64,000 nt of DNA from Methylorubrum rhodesianum (GCF_014199985.1 NZ_JACHOS010000002.1:404702-468701); one strand, 5' to 3'. Shown: positions 49,135 through 58,110, counted from the stretch's first letter. The notes: generated by a model not told the origin, from the letters alone. Numbers and translations are program-made.

Positions 49135-49398
49135 CGTTTCCGGCGCCCCATCGTCGCTATCCCTAGGGAAATCGGCGCGAAATCGGGCTTGGCGCTGGCC
49201 AGCCCCGCTCGGTTGCGACACACTCGCCGCCGAGGCCGTTCCGGCGAGCCTCCGCGCGCGAGTGTCGACGGCCATCGCCGGCGCCCGGCCGGAACGAAGA
49301 TGGGCCCGCGTCATGCGCTCGTTGTCACGGCGCGATCGTGACAGGGCCCGGAGAGGTTCGGCATCCGGACCGTTGCTGCTCCCGTGAGGCGCCCGGCC

Positions 49399-50190
49399 AT
49401 GTACACGATGTTCGACATCCTCCAGAGCCAGGGCGACGCGAGCGTGCAGGCCTTCGGGCAGCAATTCGGCCTCACGCCGGAACAGACACGCCGCGCCATG
49501 GAGGCTCTGCTCCCGGCCCTGTCCATGGGCATCCAGCGCAACGCCGGGGCCGATCCGATGGGGTTCGGGCGCCTGTTCGGGCTCGCGCAGCCGGGACGAG
49601 CGCAGCCCCCAGCAGGCGCAGATATGCTGGCAGGATTGTTCGGCTCGCCGATGATCGCGCAGGCGGTGATTCAGCAAGCTTCGGCGGCGAGCGGAGTCGG
49701 CGCCCAGGCCCTGCGCCAGATGCTGCCGATCATGGCCGGCATGATCGTGGCCGGCATCGTCCACCTGCTTCTCAACGCACCCGCCCCGGCTCCGGCGGCA
49801 GAACCCCCGCCCTCCCCCTACCCGGTCGGCACGCTGTGGACGGATTGGCTCAACGGGCTCAGTGCGGCCGCTGCGCAGATGACGCCCTCCGCATCGCCTT
49901 CGGCTCCGCCGCCCGAGCGGCGCGCGACCGGCCGCAAGCCGGAGGCCGCGCCGCTGCCCGACGCGACGAAAGCCTCGATGGAAGTGATCCAGCAGATGCT
50001 CCAGACCGGCGCCGAGGTTCAGGAGCAGAACGTCAAGGCGATGAAAGAGGTGTTCGAAGCCTTCTGGAGCCAGCCGAAACCGGAGGCTCAGCCGTCGGGC
50101 ACCGGAGAAGCTCCGGCGTCTTCGCCGACAACCGCACCCGGAAAGGAAGGGGCGTCCGCGTCGAAGCGCAAGCCGGGTAGCAGGAATTGA
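49399..50190 (+). CDS. DUF937 domain protein with phasin-like C-terminal helix
   Basis: The 263-residue protein starts MYTMFDILQSQGDASVQAFGQQFGLTPEQT, the DUF937 pattern. It continues with a hydrophobic segment (QMLPIMAGMIVAGIVHLLLN) and a Pro/Ala linker. It then has a helix (ASMEVIQQMLQTGAEVQEQNVKAMKEVFEAFWSQ) that looks like phasin helices. The tail is Lys/Ser/Pro-rich. A GTG five codons upstream is an alternative start. A role at polyhydroxyalkanoate granules is possible but only inferred. Confidence 0.75.
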   Translation: MYTMFDILQSQGDASVQAFGQQFGLTPEQTRRAMEALLPALSMGIQRNAGADPMGFGRLFGLAQPGRAQPPAGADMLAGLFGSPMIAQAVIQQASAASGVGAQALRQMLPIMAGMIVAGIVHLLLNAPAPAPAAEPPPSPYPVGTLWTDWLNGLSAAAAQMTPSASPSAPPPERRATGRKPEAAPLPDATKASMEVIQQMLQTGAEVQEQNVKAMKEVFEAFWSQPKPEAQPSGTGEAPASSPTTAPGKEGASASKRKPGSRN

Positions 50191-50291
50191 TCATCCAAGG
50201 CTCGGCGAGGCTTCTCGTTCCGCGCCGTGAGGACTGGACGATGCATCCTCCGACCGCATCGTCGCTGCGATGAGAGATGATCCCGGACGGT

Positions 50292-50510
50292 CTATTGTAT
50301 CGTGGGGAAGTTCACGATCTTCGGATATGCCTGCATCAGCGTGCTTCCGAAAACCTGCATTCCGGCCAGAACCGCCAGTCCGATGAAGACGCAGATCAAG
50401 CCGTATTCGATCGTGGTCGCACCATCGTCATGCCGTGAGAACCGCCGAGAAACGCCGAGCAGCGGAGCGATGTAGCGCGCAATCGGCCGGGCGTAGGAGA
50501 GCGGAGACAC
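50292..50510 (-). CDS. Flp/Fap family type IVb pilin component
   Basis: The 72-residue protein has the Flp prepilin features: basic leader ending RHDDGATTIEYGLICVF, with glutamate five residues after the likely cleavage glycine, and a hydrophobic helix to AGMQVFGSTLMQ. Flp pilins assemble through the Tad machinery. No tad or cpa gene is nearby, so this is a lone copy. The start is not certain because the leader is longer than usual. Confidence 0.82.
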   Translation of the reverse strand: MSPLSYARPIARYIAPLLGVSRRFSRHDDGATTIEYGLICVFIGLAVLAGMQVFGSTLMQAYPKIVNFPTIQ

Positions 50511-50794
50511 GGCAGATCATTCCGAACCGATTGCTGTAGCGGAACGTTAGCGGCCGAAACTTGCAGCGAACTTAAGGGCTTTGCAGAAAAACCGCCCTAT
50601 CGCGCGCCTCCCTCCGCCAAGGAACATCATTCGTCGCTGGAAAGGCGGAAACATTCGAAAGACGTCTTTCGACGCGTTGGGGCCGAGCGGGCCTCCGGTC
50701 GAACGAATCGAGCGACCAGCGACACGGCCCGCCTTCCTCGGACGGCACCGGATCATGTCGGCGCCGTCCGATCCTCACGCAACCGGCTGAACGC

Positions 50795-51067
50795 TCAGTC
50801 CTTGCCGGTCTCCTTGCGCAGGGCGTCGATGCGCTTCGACGCCTCCGCCTTGTCGAGATCGGCCTCGTAGGCGTCGGGCGCCTTGGCCTGCTCGGACAGC
50901 GTCTTCAGGTAGGAGGCCTGCGCTCCCGTCATCGGCTCGGAGCCGGTCGTCCACTCGTCCGGGTCCTTGATCCGGTTCGACTCGTCGGTCGGATCGGATT
51001 TCGGATTCTCGGCCGCAGCTTGGTCCTTGGTCGTCTTGCCAGTCATCGGCATACCCGTCTCGTTCAT
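50795..51067 (-). CDS. DUF3072 family small protein
   Basis: The 90-residue hydrophilic protein has the DUF3072 core PMTGAQASYLKTLSEQAKAPDAYEADLDKAEASKRIDALR, preceded by a charged segment with DPDEWTTGSE. Its function is unknown. A nine-base inverted repeat covers its start codon. It lies downstream of ilvE on the same strand, separated by a strong hairpin. Confidence 0.82.
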   Translation of the reverse strand: MNETGMPMTGKTTKDQAAAENPKSDPTDESNRIKDPDEWTTGSEPMTGAQASYLKTLSEQAKAPDAYEADLDKAEASKRIDALRKETGKD

Positions 51068-51085
51068 GAATTGTTCTCATGAACG
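51061..51085. promoter_or_regulatory. inverted repeat over the DUF3072 start codon, with an embedded SOS-like motif
   Basis: The arms CGTTCATGA and TCATGAACG are perfect and separated by seven bases. In the mRNA the ATG at 51065-51067 would pair. The same stretch contains GTTC-N7-GTTC at 51062-51076, the alphaproteobacterial LexA consensus, which can also occur by chance in a window this size. Confidence 0.4.
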
Positions 51086-51096
51086 CGGGGCCGGCC

Positions 51097-51134
51097 GCGA
51101 GGTTCCGAGCGCCTCGACGAGCTCGGAACCTCGC
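51097..51134. repeat. 14-base inverted repeat between ilvE and the DUF3072 gene
   Basis: GCGAGGTTCCGAGC (51097-51110) and its exact complement (51121-51134) enclose a ten-base loop eight bases after the ilvE stop. No T run follows, so it is not a standard terminator; it could stabilise the ilvE mRNA 3' end or weaken read-through. Confidence 0.6.
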
Positions 51135-51141
51135 GCGATCC

Positions 51142-52029
51142 TCAGGCGGCGACGGCTCGCGGCTGCACCTCGTCGAGGTAGTCGTCCATCAGCGTCTTGG
51201 TCAGGGCGCCGGGCGTGAAGCGGTAGGGACCGATCTCGGAGACCGGCGTCACCTCGGCGGCGGAGCCGGTGATGAAGCACTCGGAGAAGCCCGTCATCTC
51301 CTCGGGGCGGATCCGCCGCTCGACGACCTCGATCCCACGCCGCTTGGCCAGCTCGATCACGGTCTGGCGGGTGATGCCGTTGAGGAAGCGGTCGGCCTGG
51401 GGCGTGTGGATCACGCCGTCGGCGATGAAGAAGACATTGGCGCCGGTGCATTCGGCGACGTTGTCCTCCCAGTCGAGCATCAGCGCGTCGGCATAGCCCT
51501 TGTTCTCGGCCCGGTGCTTGGAGATCGTGCAGATCATGTAGAGGCCCGCCGCCTTCGAGGTCGAGGGCGCCGTGCGCGGATCGGGGCGGCGGTAATCGGC
51601 GATATCGAGGCGGATCCCCTTCATCTTGGTCGCCGGATCGAAGTAGCTCGGCCATTCCCAGGCGGCGATGGCCAGATGGATGGTGTTCTTCTGGGCCGCG
51701 ACGCCCATCATCTCCGAACCGCGCCACGCGACCGGGCGCAGATAGGCATCCTGCAGGCCGCTGGTCGCCAGCACCTGGGCCTTCGCCGCCTCGATCTGAT
51801 CGACGGAGTAGGGAATCTCGAAATCGAGGAGCTGGGCCGAGCGGCGCAGGCGCTCGGAATGCTCGCGGCTCTTGAAGATTCGGCCGCCATAGGCCCGCTC
51901 GCCCTCGAACACCGACGATCCGTAGTGGAGGCCGTGGCTGAGCACGTGGATCTTCGCCTCGCGCCACGGCACCATGACGCCATCGAACCAGATCGTGCCT
52001 TCGCGCTCATCGAAGGGAATCACGGACAT
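51142..52029 (-). CDS. ilvE: branched-chain amino acid aminotransferase
   Basis: The 295-residue PLP enzyme is a fold-type IV class aminotransferase. It has IPFDEREGTIWFDGVMVPW, the PLP-phosphate and substrate residues in HGLHYGSSVFEG, the catalytic lysine in TAPSTSKAAGLYMIC, and NVAECTGANVFFI. It makes leucine, isoleucine and valine. The ATG at 52029 fits the family start. It is divergent from petP, a neighbourhood I recall from Rhodobacter and other alphaproteobacteria. Confidence 0.94.
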   Translation of the reverse strand: MSVIPFDEREGTIWFDGVMVPWREAKIHVLSHGLHYGSSVFEGERAYGGRIFKSREHSERLRRSAQLLDFEIPYSVDQIEAAKAQVLATSGLQDAYLRPVAWRGSEMMGVAAQKNTIHLAIAAWEWPSYFDPATKMKGIRLDIADYRRPDPRTAPSTSKAAGLYMICTISKHRAENKGYADALMLDWEDNVAECTGANVFFIADGVIHTPQADRFLNGITRQTVIELAKRRGIEVVERRIRPEEMTGFSECFITGSAAEVTPVSEIGPYRFTPGALTKTLMDDYLDEVQPRAVAA

Positions 52030-52140
52030 CTCTCGAAGTTCCTCTGCGCGGCCTCGGCGAAGCACGGGGTCGCAGGGTGGGGCAGGAGCCGGCGCGCGAA
52101 CGCAGAACGAGGCAGCGGGCAGCTGTACCGGCAGGGTTGA

Positions 52141-52169
52141 CGGGTAGCAACGGGGCTGAGATATGTCAA
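52141..52169 (-). promoter_or_regulatory. candidate ilvE promoter
   Basis: A perfect TTGACA (52164-52169, minus strand) and TACCCG 17 bases downstream lie in the ilvE-petP divergent region, about 110 bases before the ilvE ATG. The -10 match is weak. A short GTCA-N7-TGAC repeat overlaps the -35 box and could be an operator. Confidence 0.35.
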
Positions 52170-52236
52170 CAACACTGACTTATCTTCCGGGACCGCCGAG
52201 GCCCTGCGACCTGCCGCCGACCGAGGTATTCACGAC

Positions 52237-52812
52237 GTGAGCCGTGCGATAACGCCCGACGCAAATACAGCGGTCCAGGCTCCCGGTGAGGCTTCGCTTC
52301 CGAATGGGCCCGCCACGGGCGGCGACAGCGACGACCTGATCGAGCTTCTGTTCTTCGCCTATCGCGATTTCGTCGGCGATCCCGATCGGATTCTGGCGCA
52401 GTACGGCTTCGGACGTGCGCACCACCGGGTGCTGCACTTCGTCGACCGCTATCCCGGCCTCACCATCGCCGAACTCCTCGATATCCTGCGCATCACCAAG
52501 CAGAGTCTCAACCGGGTGCTGAAGGACTTGATCGATCAGGGCTATGTCGAGCAGCAGACCGGCACCAGCGACCGGCGCCAGCGGCTCCTGTTCTGCACCC
52601 CGTCCGGCCGGGCGCTGACGGCCGACCTCACCCGCGTGCAGGTCCGCCGGATCGTGCGCGCGCTGGACGCGCCGGCCGAGGAGGATGAGACGGAGGGCGG
52701 GCGCGGCACCCGCGCGGCCTCCGCGCAGGATTTCCTGCTGGCGATGATCGAACCGGCGGAGCGCGCCGCGATCCGCCGGCTGATGGCGCGCCGCGCGACG
52801 GTGCGCGCCTGA
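52237..52812 (+). CDS. petP: MarR-family regulator (PetP-like)
   Basis: The 191-residue protein has a MarR winged helix: [65 protein letters not shown]. Its TGA shares a base with the petR ATG (TGATG), so the two are co-translated. The pair resembles PetP-PetR of Rhodobacter, which affects cytochrome bc1 expression. The N-terminal 30 residues are not conserved. Confidence 0.82.
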   Translation: MSRAITPDANTAVQAPGEASLPNGPATGGDSDDLIELLFFAYRDFVGDPDRILAQYGFGRAHHRVLHFVDRYPGLTIAELLDILRITKQSLNRVLKDLIDQGYVEQQTGTSDRRQRLLFCTPSGRALTADLTRVQVRRIVRALDAPAEEDETEGGRGTRAASAQDFLLAMIEPAERAAIRRLMARRATVRA

Positions 52813-53537
52813 TGTCGGCCGAGACCGCGCTCAAGGCGCGCCCCGAGCTTCCGGACCACGCCCCGCACGTCCTCCTCGTTGATGACGACCGGCGGGTGCG
52901 CGAACTGTTGTCCCGCTTCCTCTCCGAGCAGGGATTTCGCGTGACGGCGGCGGCGAATGCGGCCGAGGCGCGTCTGCGCGGCCAGTGCTTCGTGTTCGAC
53001 GCCCTCGTGCTCGATGTGATGATGCCGGGCGAGAGCGGTTTCGACTATGCCCGCTCGGTGCGCGAGACCTCCCGGGTGCCGATCCTGATGCTGACCGCCC
53101 GCTCCAACCCGAACGACCGGGTGACGGGCCTGGAGATCGGCGCGGACGACTACCTGCCCAAGCCCTTCGAGCCGCGCGAACTGATCCTGCGGCTCAACAA
53201 CATCATCCGCCGCCACGCCGCCCCGGAGGCACGGGCCTCGAACGACGCCTCGGTCAGCTTCGGCCCCTTCAGCTTCCGCGCCGACCGGGGCGAGTTGCGC
53301 CGGGAGAACGAACCGGTGAAGATCACCGAGCGTGAGCGCGAGATCCTGACCATGCTGGCCCAAGCGCGGGGCGGCAATGTCGAGCGCGAGACGCTCGCGG
53401 GCAACGGCGGGTTGGCGGCCGAGCGCACCATCGACGTGCAGATCAACCGCCTGCGCCGCAAGATCGAGCCGGATCCGGCCAATCCGAGCTTCCTGCACAC
53501 CGTTCGCGGCGTCGGCTATCGCCTCGCCATCGATTGA
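52812..53537 (+). CDS. petR: OmpR-family response regulator (PetR-like)
   Basis: The 241-residue protein has a receiver domain ([18 protein letters not shown], phospho-aspartate in [18 protein letters not shown], lysine in [14 protein letters not shown]) and a C-terminal winged helix ([33 protein letters not shown]). It is co-translated with the MarR protein upstream and precedes a sensor kinase by seven bases, giving a complete two-component system. Confidence 0.85.
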   Translation: MSAETALKARPELPDHAPHVLLVDDDRRVRELLSRFLSEQGFRVTAAANAAEARLRGQCFVFDALVLDVMMPGESGFDYARSVRETSRVPILMLTARSNPNDRVTGLEIGADDYLPKPFEPRELILRLNNIIRRHAAPEARASNDASVSFGPFSFRADRGELRRENEPVKITEREREILTMLAQARGGNVERETLAGNGGLAAERTIDVQINRLRRKIEPDPANPSFLHTVRGVGYRLAID

Positions 53538-53544
53538 GGATCCC

Positions 53545-54951
53545 ATGGCGGCCCCCGCCGGCCTCTCCTCGACCGAACCTCGCCGGGCCGGTGCGCTCGG
53601 CGGATTTTTCGGCCGAATCCGGAAGCTCTGGCGGCGCATCAGCCGGGCCATCGGCGACGCCCTGCCGAAGGGTCTCTACGCCCGCTCGCTGATCATCATC
53701 ATCGCGCCGATGGTGCTGCTGCAATCGGTGATCGCCTACACCTTCATGGAGCGGCACTGGCAGCTCGTGACCCGCCGGCTCTCGGCGGCGGTCACCGCCG
53801 ACATCGCCGCTCTGATGGACATCTACGAATCCTACCCGCAGGACAGGAACGCCGAGACGCTCTCGCGCATCGCCGGCGAGCGGCTGAACCTCGACATCGA
53901 CATCCTGAAGGGCGCCAAGCTGCCGAGTCCGGGGCCGCGCCCATTCTTCTCGATCCTCGACGAGGTCCTGTCGGAGGAGATCCGCCGTCAGATCCGTCGC
54001 CCGTTCTGGATCGACACGGTGGGGCGCTCGAACCTCATCGAGATCCGCGTGGCGATCCCCGAAGGCGTGATGCGGGTCACCGCCCGGCGAAACCAGGCCT
54101 ACGCCTCGAACTCGCACATTTTCCTGCTCTGGATGACCGGCTCGTCGCTGGTGCTGCTCGGCGTGGCGATTCTGTTCCTACGCAACCAGATCAAGCCGAT
54201 CCTGCGGCTCTCGGCGGTGGCGGAAGGATTCGGCAAGGGCCGCGAGATCGAGTTCAAGCCCCGCGGCGCTCGGGAAGTCCGGCAGGCGGGGCACGCCTTC
54301 ATCGAGATGAAGCGGCGCATCGAGCGCGCCATGGAGCAGCGCACGGCGATGCTCAACGGGGTCAGCCACGACCTGCGCACCATCATCACCCGCTTCAAGC
54401 TCTCGCTTGCCCTGGTGGAGCAGACGCCGGAGGTCGAGGATCTCCAGCGCGACGTCGACGAGATGAGCCGGATGCTGGAGGGCTATCTCGCCTTCGCCCG
54501 GGGTGATTCCGCCGAAACCGCCGCCGAGACCGACATGCGGATCCTGCTCGAGGATCTGCGCAGCGATGTCGAGCGGCTCGGCGCCCATGTCGAGGCGGTC
54601 GAGATTGAAGGGAGCCCCCTCGTGACCGTGCGGCCGGACGCGATGCGCCGCTGCCTCTTCAACCTCGCCGCCAACGCCGCACGCTACGCCGACACCGTCG
54701 CGATCTCAGGAAAGCGCGAGCACCGCGCCTTCCTCGTCGCCATCGACGACGACGGACCCGGCATCCCGGTGGAGAGCCGCGAGGAGGTGTTCAAGCCGTT
54801 CGTACGGCTCGACGATGCGCGCCAGGATGCCGGCGGCTCCGGGCTCGGTCTCGCCATCGCCCGCGACATCGCCCGCGCCCATGGCGGCGACGTCACCCTG
54901 CAGGACAGCCCGTTGGGCGGCCTGCGGGCGACGGTTCGCATTCCGGCCTGA
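53545..54951 (+). CDS. sensor histidine kinase (EnvZ-like)
   Basis: The 468-residue protein has two transmembrane segments (~46-66 and ~190-212) around a ~120-residue periplasmic domain. A HAMP region follows, then HisKA with the histidine in NGVSHDLRTIITRFKLSLAL, and HATPase motifs NLAANAARYA, DDDGPGIP and GSGLGLAIARDIARAHGG. It would phosphorylate the adjacent PetR-like regulator. The ATG at 53545 is preceded by TGAGGA. The signal it senses is unknown. Confidence 0.92.
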   Translation: MAAPAGLSSTEPRRAGALGGFFGRIRKLWRRISRAIGDALPKGLYARSLIIIIAPMVLLQSVIAYTFMERHWQLVTRRLSAAVTADIAALMDIYESYPQDRNAETLSRIAGERLNLDIDILKGAKLPSPGPRPFFSILDEVLSEEIRRQIRRPFWIDTVGRSNLIEIRVAIPEGVMRVTARRNQAYASNSHIFLLWMTGSSLVLLGVAILFLRNQIKPILRLSAVAEGFGKGREIEFKPRGAREVRQAGHAFIEMKRRIERAMEQRTAMLNGVSHDLRTIITRFKLSLALVEQTPEVEDLQRDVDEMSRMLEGYLAFARGDSAETAAETDMRILLEDLRSDVERLGAHVEAVEIEGSPLVTVRPDAMRRCLFNLAANAARYADTVAISGKREHRAFLVAIDDDGPGIPVESREEVFKPFVRLDDARQDAGGSGLGLAIARDIARAHGGDVTLQDSPLGGLRATVRIPA

Positions 54952-55111
54952 GCGACAATCCTGCGACCCTGCGCCTGCGACCCTGCGCCGTTGAAACGCT
55001 CAGAGATTCTGAAGCGCGGGAGTTTCCTCCAGAGGAACGGCGATGCTAAGACCGCTCCGCATTATTGTTCGGGCCGCGCCGCGGTCCCTCCATGAACGCG
55101 AGTGACGTCGA

Positions 55112-55303
55112 ATGAACCCGCTGGTGCCGCTTTCCATCGTGCTGCTCATCCCGATCGCGGCCGTCTGCGCCGTGCTCTTCACGGATACCGGGATCGAGCC
55201 GGCGCTGTTCTACGCGGCGGTCAAGACGTTCGCGATCCTGTTCGTGGTCGGCGGCGCGATCTCGTTTGCCGCCAGCCGTCTCGCCGAGCGCACGAACGGC
55301 TGA
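55112..55303 (+). CDS. small two-helix membrane protein, 63 aa
   Basis: The sequence MNPLVPLSIVLLIPIAAVCA continues into a second helix (FAILFVVGGAISFAAS), so the product is a double-spanning membrane protein. It ends 39 bases before the aminotransferase gene on the same strand and may share its transcript. No family is recognised. Confidence 0.6.
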   Translation: MNPLVPLSIVLLIPIAAVCAVLFTDTGIEPALFYAAVKTFAILFVVGGAISFAASRLAERTNG

Positions 55304-55342
55304 CTCGCGGCGTCGACCGACGCCTGACGGAAGGTCGAAGCC

Positions 55343-56524
55343 ATGCTGCGTATCGTGCCTTCCTTCGGCCGGATCGGCGACGAGAACGCCTTCGCGGTGC
55401 TGGCCCGCGCCGGTGCCCTCGCGGCGCAGGGCCGAGATATCGTCAATCTCGGCATCGGCCAGCCGGATTTCCCGACGCCGCCCCATATCGTCGAGGCGGG
55501 CCTCAAGGCGTTGCGCGACGGCCACCACGGCTACACGCCGGCCGTCGGCATTCCGCCGCTGCGCGAGGCCGTGGCGCGGGACATCCATCACCGCCACGGC
55601 GTCGAGGTCTCGCCCGACTCGGTGATGATCGTGCCGGGCGGCAAGGTCACCATGTTCATGGCGATCCTGATGTTCGGCGAGCCCGGAGCCGAGATCCTTT
55701 ACCCGGACCCCGGCTTCCCGATCTATCGCTCGATGATCGAGTTCACCGGGGCGACCCCGGTGCCGGTCCCCATCCGCGAGGCCAACGGCTTCGCCTTCTC
55801 GGCGGAAGAGACGCTGTCGCTGATCACGGAGCGCACGCGCCTTCTGATCGTCAACTCACCGGCCAATCCGACCGGCGGCGTCACGCCGAAGGCCGAGATC
55901 GGCGCCCTAGTGAAGGGGCTTGCCGCCCATCCCGACCTCGCCATTCTCTCCGACGAGATCTACGGCACCATGACCTATGACGGGCAGGCGCACCTGTCCC
56001 TGCTCGCCTATCCCGAGATCCGCGACCGGCTGATCTATCTCGACGGTGCCTCGAAGACCTACGCGATGACGGGCTGGCGGCTCGGCTGGTCGGTCTGGCC
56101 GAAGCCCCTCTACGACGCCGCCCGGAAGCTCGCGGTCAATTCGTTCTCCTGCGTGAATGCTGCTGCTCAGTGGGCCGGCATTGCGGCGCTTGACGGTCCG
56201 CAGGATTGTGTCGCCGCCATGCTCGCCGAGTTCGACCGGCGCCGGCGCCTCGTTGTGGACGGCCTGAACCGCCTGCCGAACGTTTCCTGTACGACGCCGA
56301 CGGGCGCGTTCTACGCCTTCCCGAACGTCTCCCGCACCGGCTGGAAGGCCAAACCATTGGCGACCGCACTCCTCGACGAGGCAGGCGTCGCGGTGATCGG
56401 CGGGCCGGATTTCGGCGTATTCGGGGAAGGGTATCTGCGCCTCTCCTATGCCAACTCCGCTGAGAACATCGCCCGCGCGCTGGAGCGGATGGAGCGGTTC
56501 CTGACCGAGCGCTCGCCCGGCTGA
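55343..56524 (+). CDS. class I/II PLP-dependent aminotransferase
   Basis: The 393-residue protein is a fold-type I aminotransferase. It shows NLGIGQPDFPTPPHIVEAG at the N-terminus, NSPANPTGGVT, SDEIYGTMTYDG, the PLP lysine in LDGASKTYAMTGWRLGW, and the C-terminal arginine in YLRLSYANSAENI. It could act on aspartate, alanine or aromatic amino acids; the substrate cannot be fixed from sequence. Confidence 0.9.
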   Translation: MLRIVPSFGRIGDENAFAVLARAGALAAQGRDIVNLGIGQPDFPTPPHIVEAGLKALRDGHHGYTPAVGIPPLREAVARDIHHRHGVEVSPDSVMIVPGGKVTMFMAILMFGEPGAEILYPDPGFPIYRSMIEFTGATPVPVPIREANGFAFSAEETLSLITERTRLLIVNSPANPTGGVTPKAEIGALVKGLAAHPDLAILSDEIYGTMTYDGQAHLSLLAYPEIRDRLIYLDGASKTYAMTGWRLGWSVWPKPLYDAARKLAVNSFSCVNAAAQWAGIAALDGPQDCVAAMLAEFDRRRRLVVDGLNRLPNVSCTTPTGAFYAFPNVSRTGWKAKPLATALLDEAGVAVIGGPDFGVFGEGYLRLSYANSAENIARALERMERFLTERSPG

Positions 56525-56709
56525 CCCGGCGGAAGCATCCGCCTCCCCCACGACAGGTTTCGAGAACCACTGCCTACGTTTCCGGCAGATTCGTTCAATC
56601 TCGGCCTTTCTCGATTTTCCATGCATCCGAATTCGAGGCTCGGGCGTTACCGGCCCATGCTTCGCTGCGCCTGGATCGCGGCGGACGTCACAACGACGGA
56701 GTTGCTCGA

Positions 56710-57123
56710 ATGAAGATCAAGACCCTTCTCGCCGCCTCGGCCATCGTCCTTGCCGTGCCCATGGCGGCCCAGGCTCAGGGCACCCTTCGCGGCGCAGAGC
56801 GCGGTGCTCAGGAAGGCGCGGAAGCGGCCGGCCCGATCGGCGGCATCGTCGGCGGTGCGGTCGGCGCCGCCACCGGCACGATCGGCGGCATTCTCGGCGT
56901 CGAGGATCGTCCGCGCTTCCGTTCGTATGTCCGTGAGCGCAACGTCCGCTCGTACGACTACGACGGCCGCGTCGTCGTCGGTTCCACGCTGCCGTCTTCC
57001 GGCGTGACCTACTACGACGTCCCGTCCGAGTACAACGTGACCCGTGGCACCCGCTACACGGTCGTGAACGATCGTCCGGTTCTGGTGGATGGTCGTCATC
57101 GGATCATCGAAGTGCTCGACTAA
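56710..57123 (+). CDS. exported DUF1236 domain protein
   Basis: The 137-residue protein has a signal peptide (MKIKTLLAASAIVLAVPMAAQAQ), a Gly/Ala-rich region (GPIGGIVGGAVGAATGTIGG), and a DUF1236 domain: FRSYVRERNVRSYDYDGRVVVGSTLP and YTVVNDRPVLVDGRHRIIEVLD. It is a periplasmic or envelope protein of unknown function, common in Hyphomicrobiales. A strong terminator follows. Confidence 0.85.
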   Translation: MKIKTLLAASAIVLAVPMAAQAQGTLRGAERGAQEGAEAAGPIGGIVGGAVGAATGTIGGILGVEDRPRFRSYVRERNVRSYDYDGRVVVGSTLPSSGVTYYDVPSEYNVTRGTRYTVVNDRPVLVDGRHRIIEVLD

Positions 57124-57163
57124 GCACTCGCTCAATGGGCCGCCCGATCAGGGCGGCACCAAC

Positions 57164-57197
57164 CGGCCCCGGCACCCTGTGTCGGGGCCGTTTCTTT
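57164..57197 (+). terminator. rho-independent terminator of the DUF1236 gene
   Basis: A twelve-pair stem (57164-57175 with 57179-57190, one G-T pair) with a CCT loop is followed by TTTCTTT, 40 bases after the stop codon. Confidence 0.85.
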
Positions 57198-57390
57198 ATG
57201 CATCGGCTTCGAGATGATGCGCAGCGTTCCATGCGAGGACCGCTCATGCGAACCGCCAAGCCGATCTCGCGAAGCGGTCGTACTCTGCTCCCCACATAAA
57301 CCGGCTTTCCGCCGCGTTGTCGGACGCAACGGTCTATGTCTTCGATCGTTTATTCGTGCGAGACGATGCTTCAGCAGATCAGGACTGACG

Positions 57391-57681
57391 ATGAGCGGCC
57401 CCGACACAGCGCCCGAAAAGCTTGCCGACAGCCCACCACTGCCGGAATCTGTACGTGACCATCTTGGTCACGAGCTGCGCGGGGTCCTCACCGAGTCCGC
57501 GCCGGAGCCGCGCTACCTCGGCGATGAACCCACCGTTCCGGAAAAGTTCGAGCCGCAGATCCGCCGGCTTGAGACACGGCTGAAGACGCACGAGGAAGGT
57601 ACGGAAGCCGTGGAACAGGCGCTCGACCGGATCCTCGACGCCTTCGGGGTCACTCCTCGCGAGGATGAGGGCCGGAGGTAA
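57391..57681 (+). CDS. small protein with NepR-like segment, 96 aa
   Basis: The ATG at 57391 has an AGGA site; the longer frame is not protein-like. Residues 20-60 (SVRDHLGHELRGVLTESAPE then VPEKFEPQIRRLE) resemble the core of NepR anti-sigma factors, whose pattern is roughly lGxxLRxxY, EPvPdrF, LLxxL, but with an eight-residue insertion and a longer helical tail (THEEGTEAVEQALDRILDAF). The gene converges with mscL and lies 0.85 kb from an EcfG-type sigma gene. NepR relationship is an inference; otherwise it is a hypothetical protein. Confidence 0.6.
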   Translation: MSGPDTAPEKLADSPPLPESVRDHLGHELRGVLTESAPEPRYLGDEPTVPEKFEPQIRRLETRLKTHEEGTEAVEQALDRILDAFGVTPREDEGRR

Positions 57682-57684
57682 CGC

Positions 57685-58110
57685 TCACGCCCTGCGCGCC
57701 GCTAGGAGATCGCGGATCTCGGCCAGAAGCTTCACATCTTCCGGCACCTCGGCCTCGGGCTTCGGCTTGGCCTCTTCCCGGGATTTCAGAGCGTTCATGG
57801 CTCGGATCACCATGAATAATACGAAGGCGATGATCGTGAAGTTGACTGCCAGCGTCAGAAACTGGCCGTAGCCGATCACCGCGCCGACCTTCTTCGCCTC
57901 GGCATAGGGCATACCCGACTGCACCTTGGACGAGAGCGGGATGTAGTAGTTGGAAAAATCAAGGCCGCCCGTCACCGCGCCGATGATCGGCATGATCACG
58001 TCCTGAACCAGCGAATTGACGATCGCGCCGAACGCCGCGCCGATGATCACGCCGACGGCGAGATCGACCACATTCCCGCGCAACGCGAATTTCTTGAACT
58101 CTTCAAGCAT
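57685..58110 (-). CDS. mscL: large-conductance mechanosensitive channel
   Basis: The 141-residue protein begins [33 protein letters not shown], the MscL N-terminal helix and TM1. TM2 is [26 protein letters not shown], and the C-terminal bundle helix ends [18 protein letters not shown]. It forms a pentameric pore that opens at near-lytic tension on hypo-osmotic shock. GGAGGAG precedes the ATG. Only three bases separate its stop from the converging upstream gene. Confidence 0.97.
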   Translation of the reverse strand: MLEEFKKFALRGNVVDLAVGVIIGAAFGAIVNSLVQDVIMPIIGAVTGGLDFSNYYIPLSSKVQSGMPYAEAKKVGAVIGYGQFLTLAVNFTIIAFVLFMVIRAMNALKSREEAKPKPEAEVPEDVKLLAEIRDLLAARRA

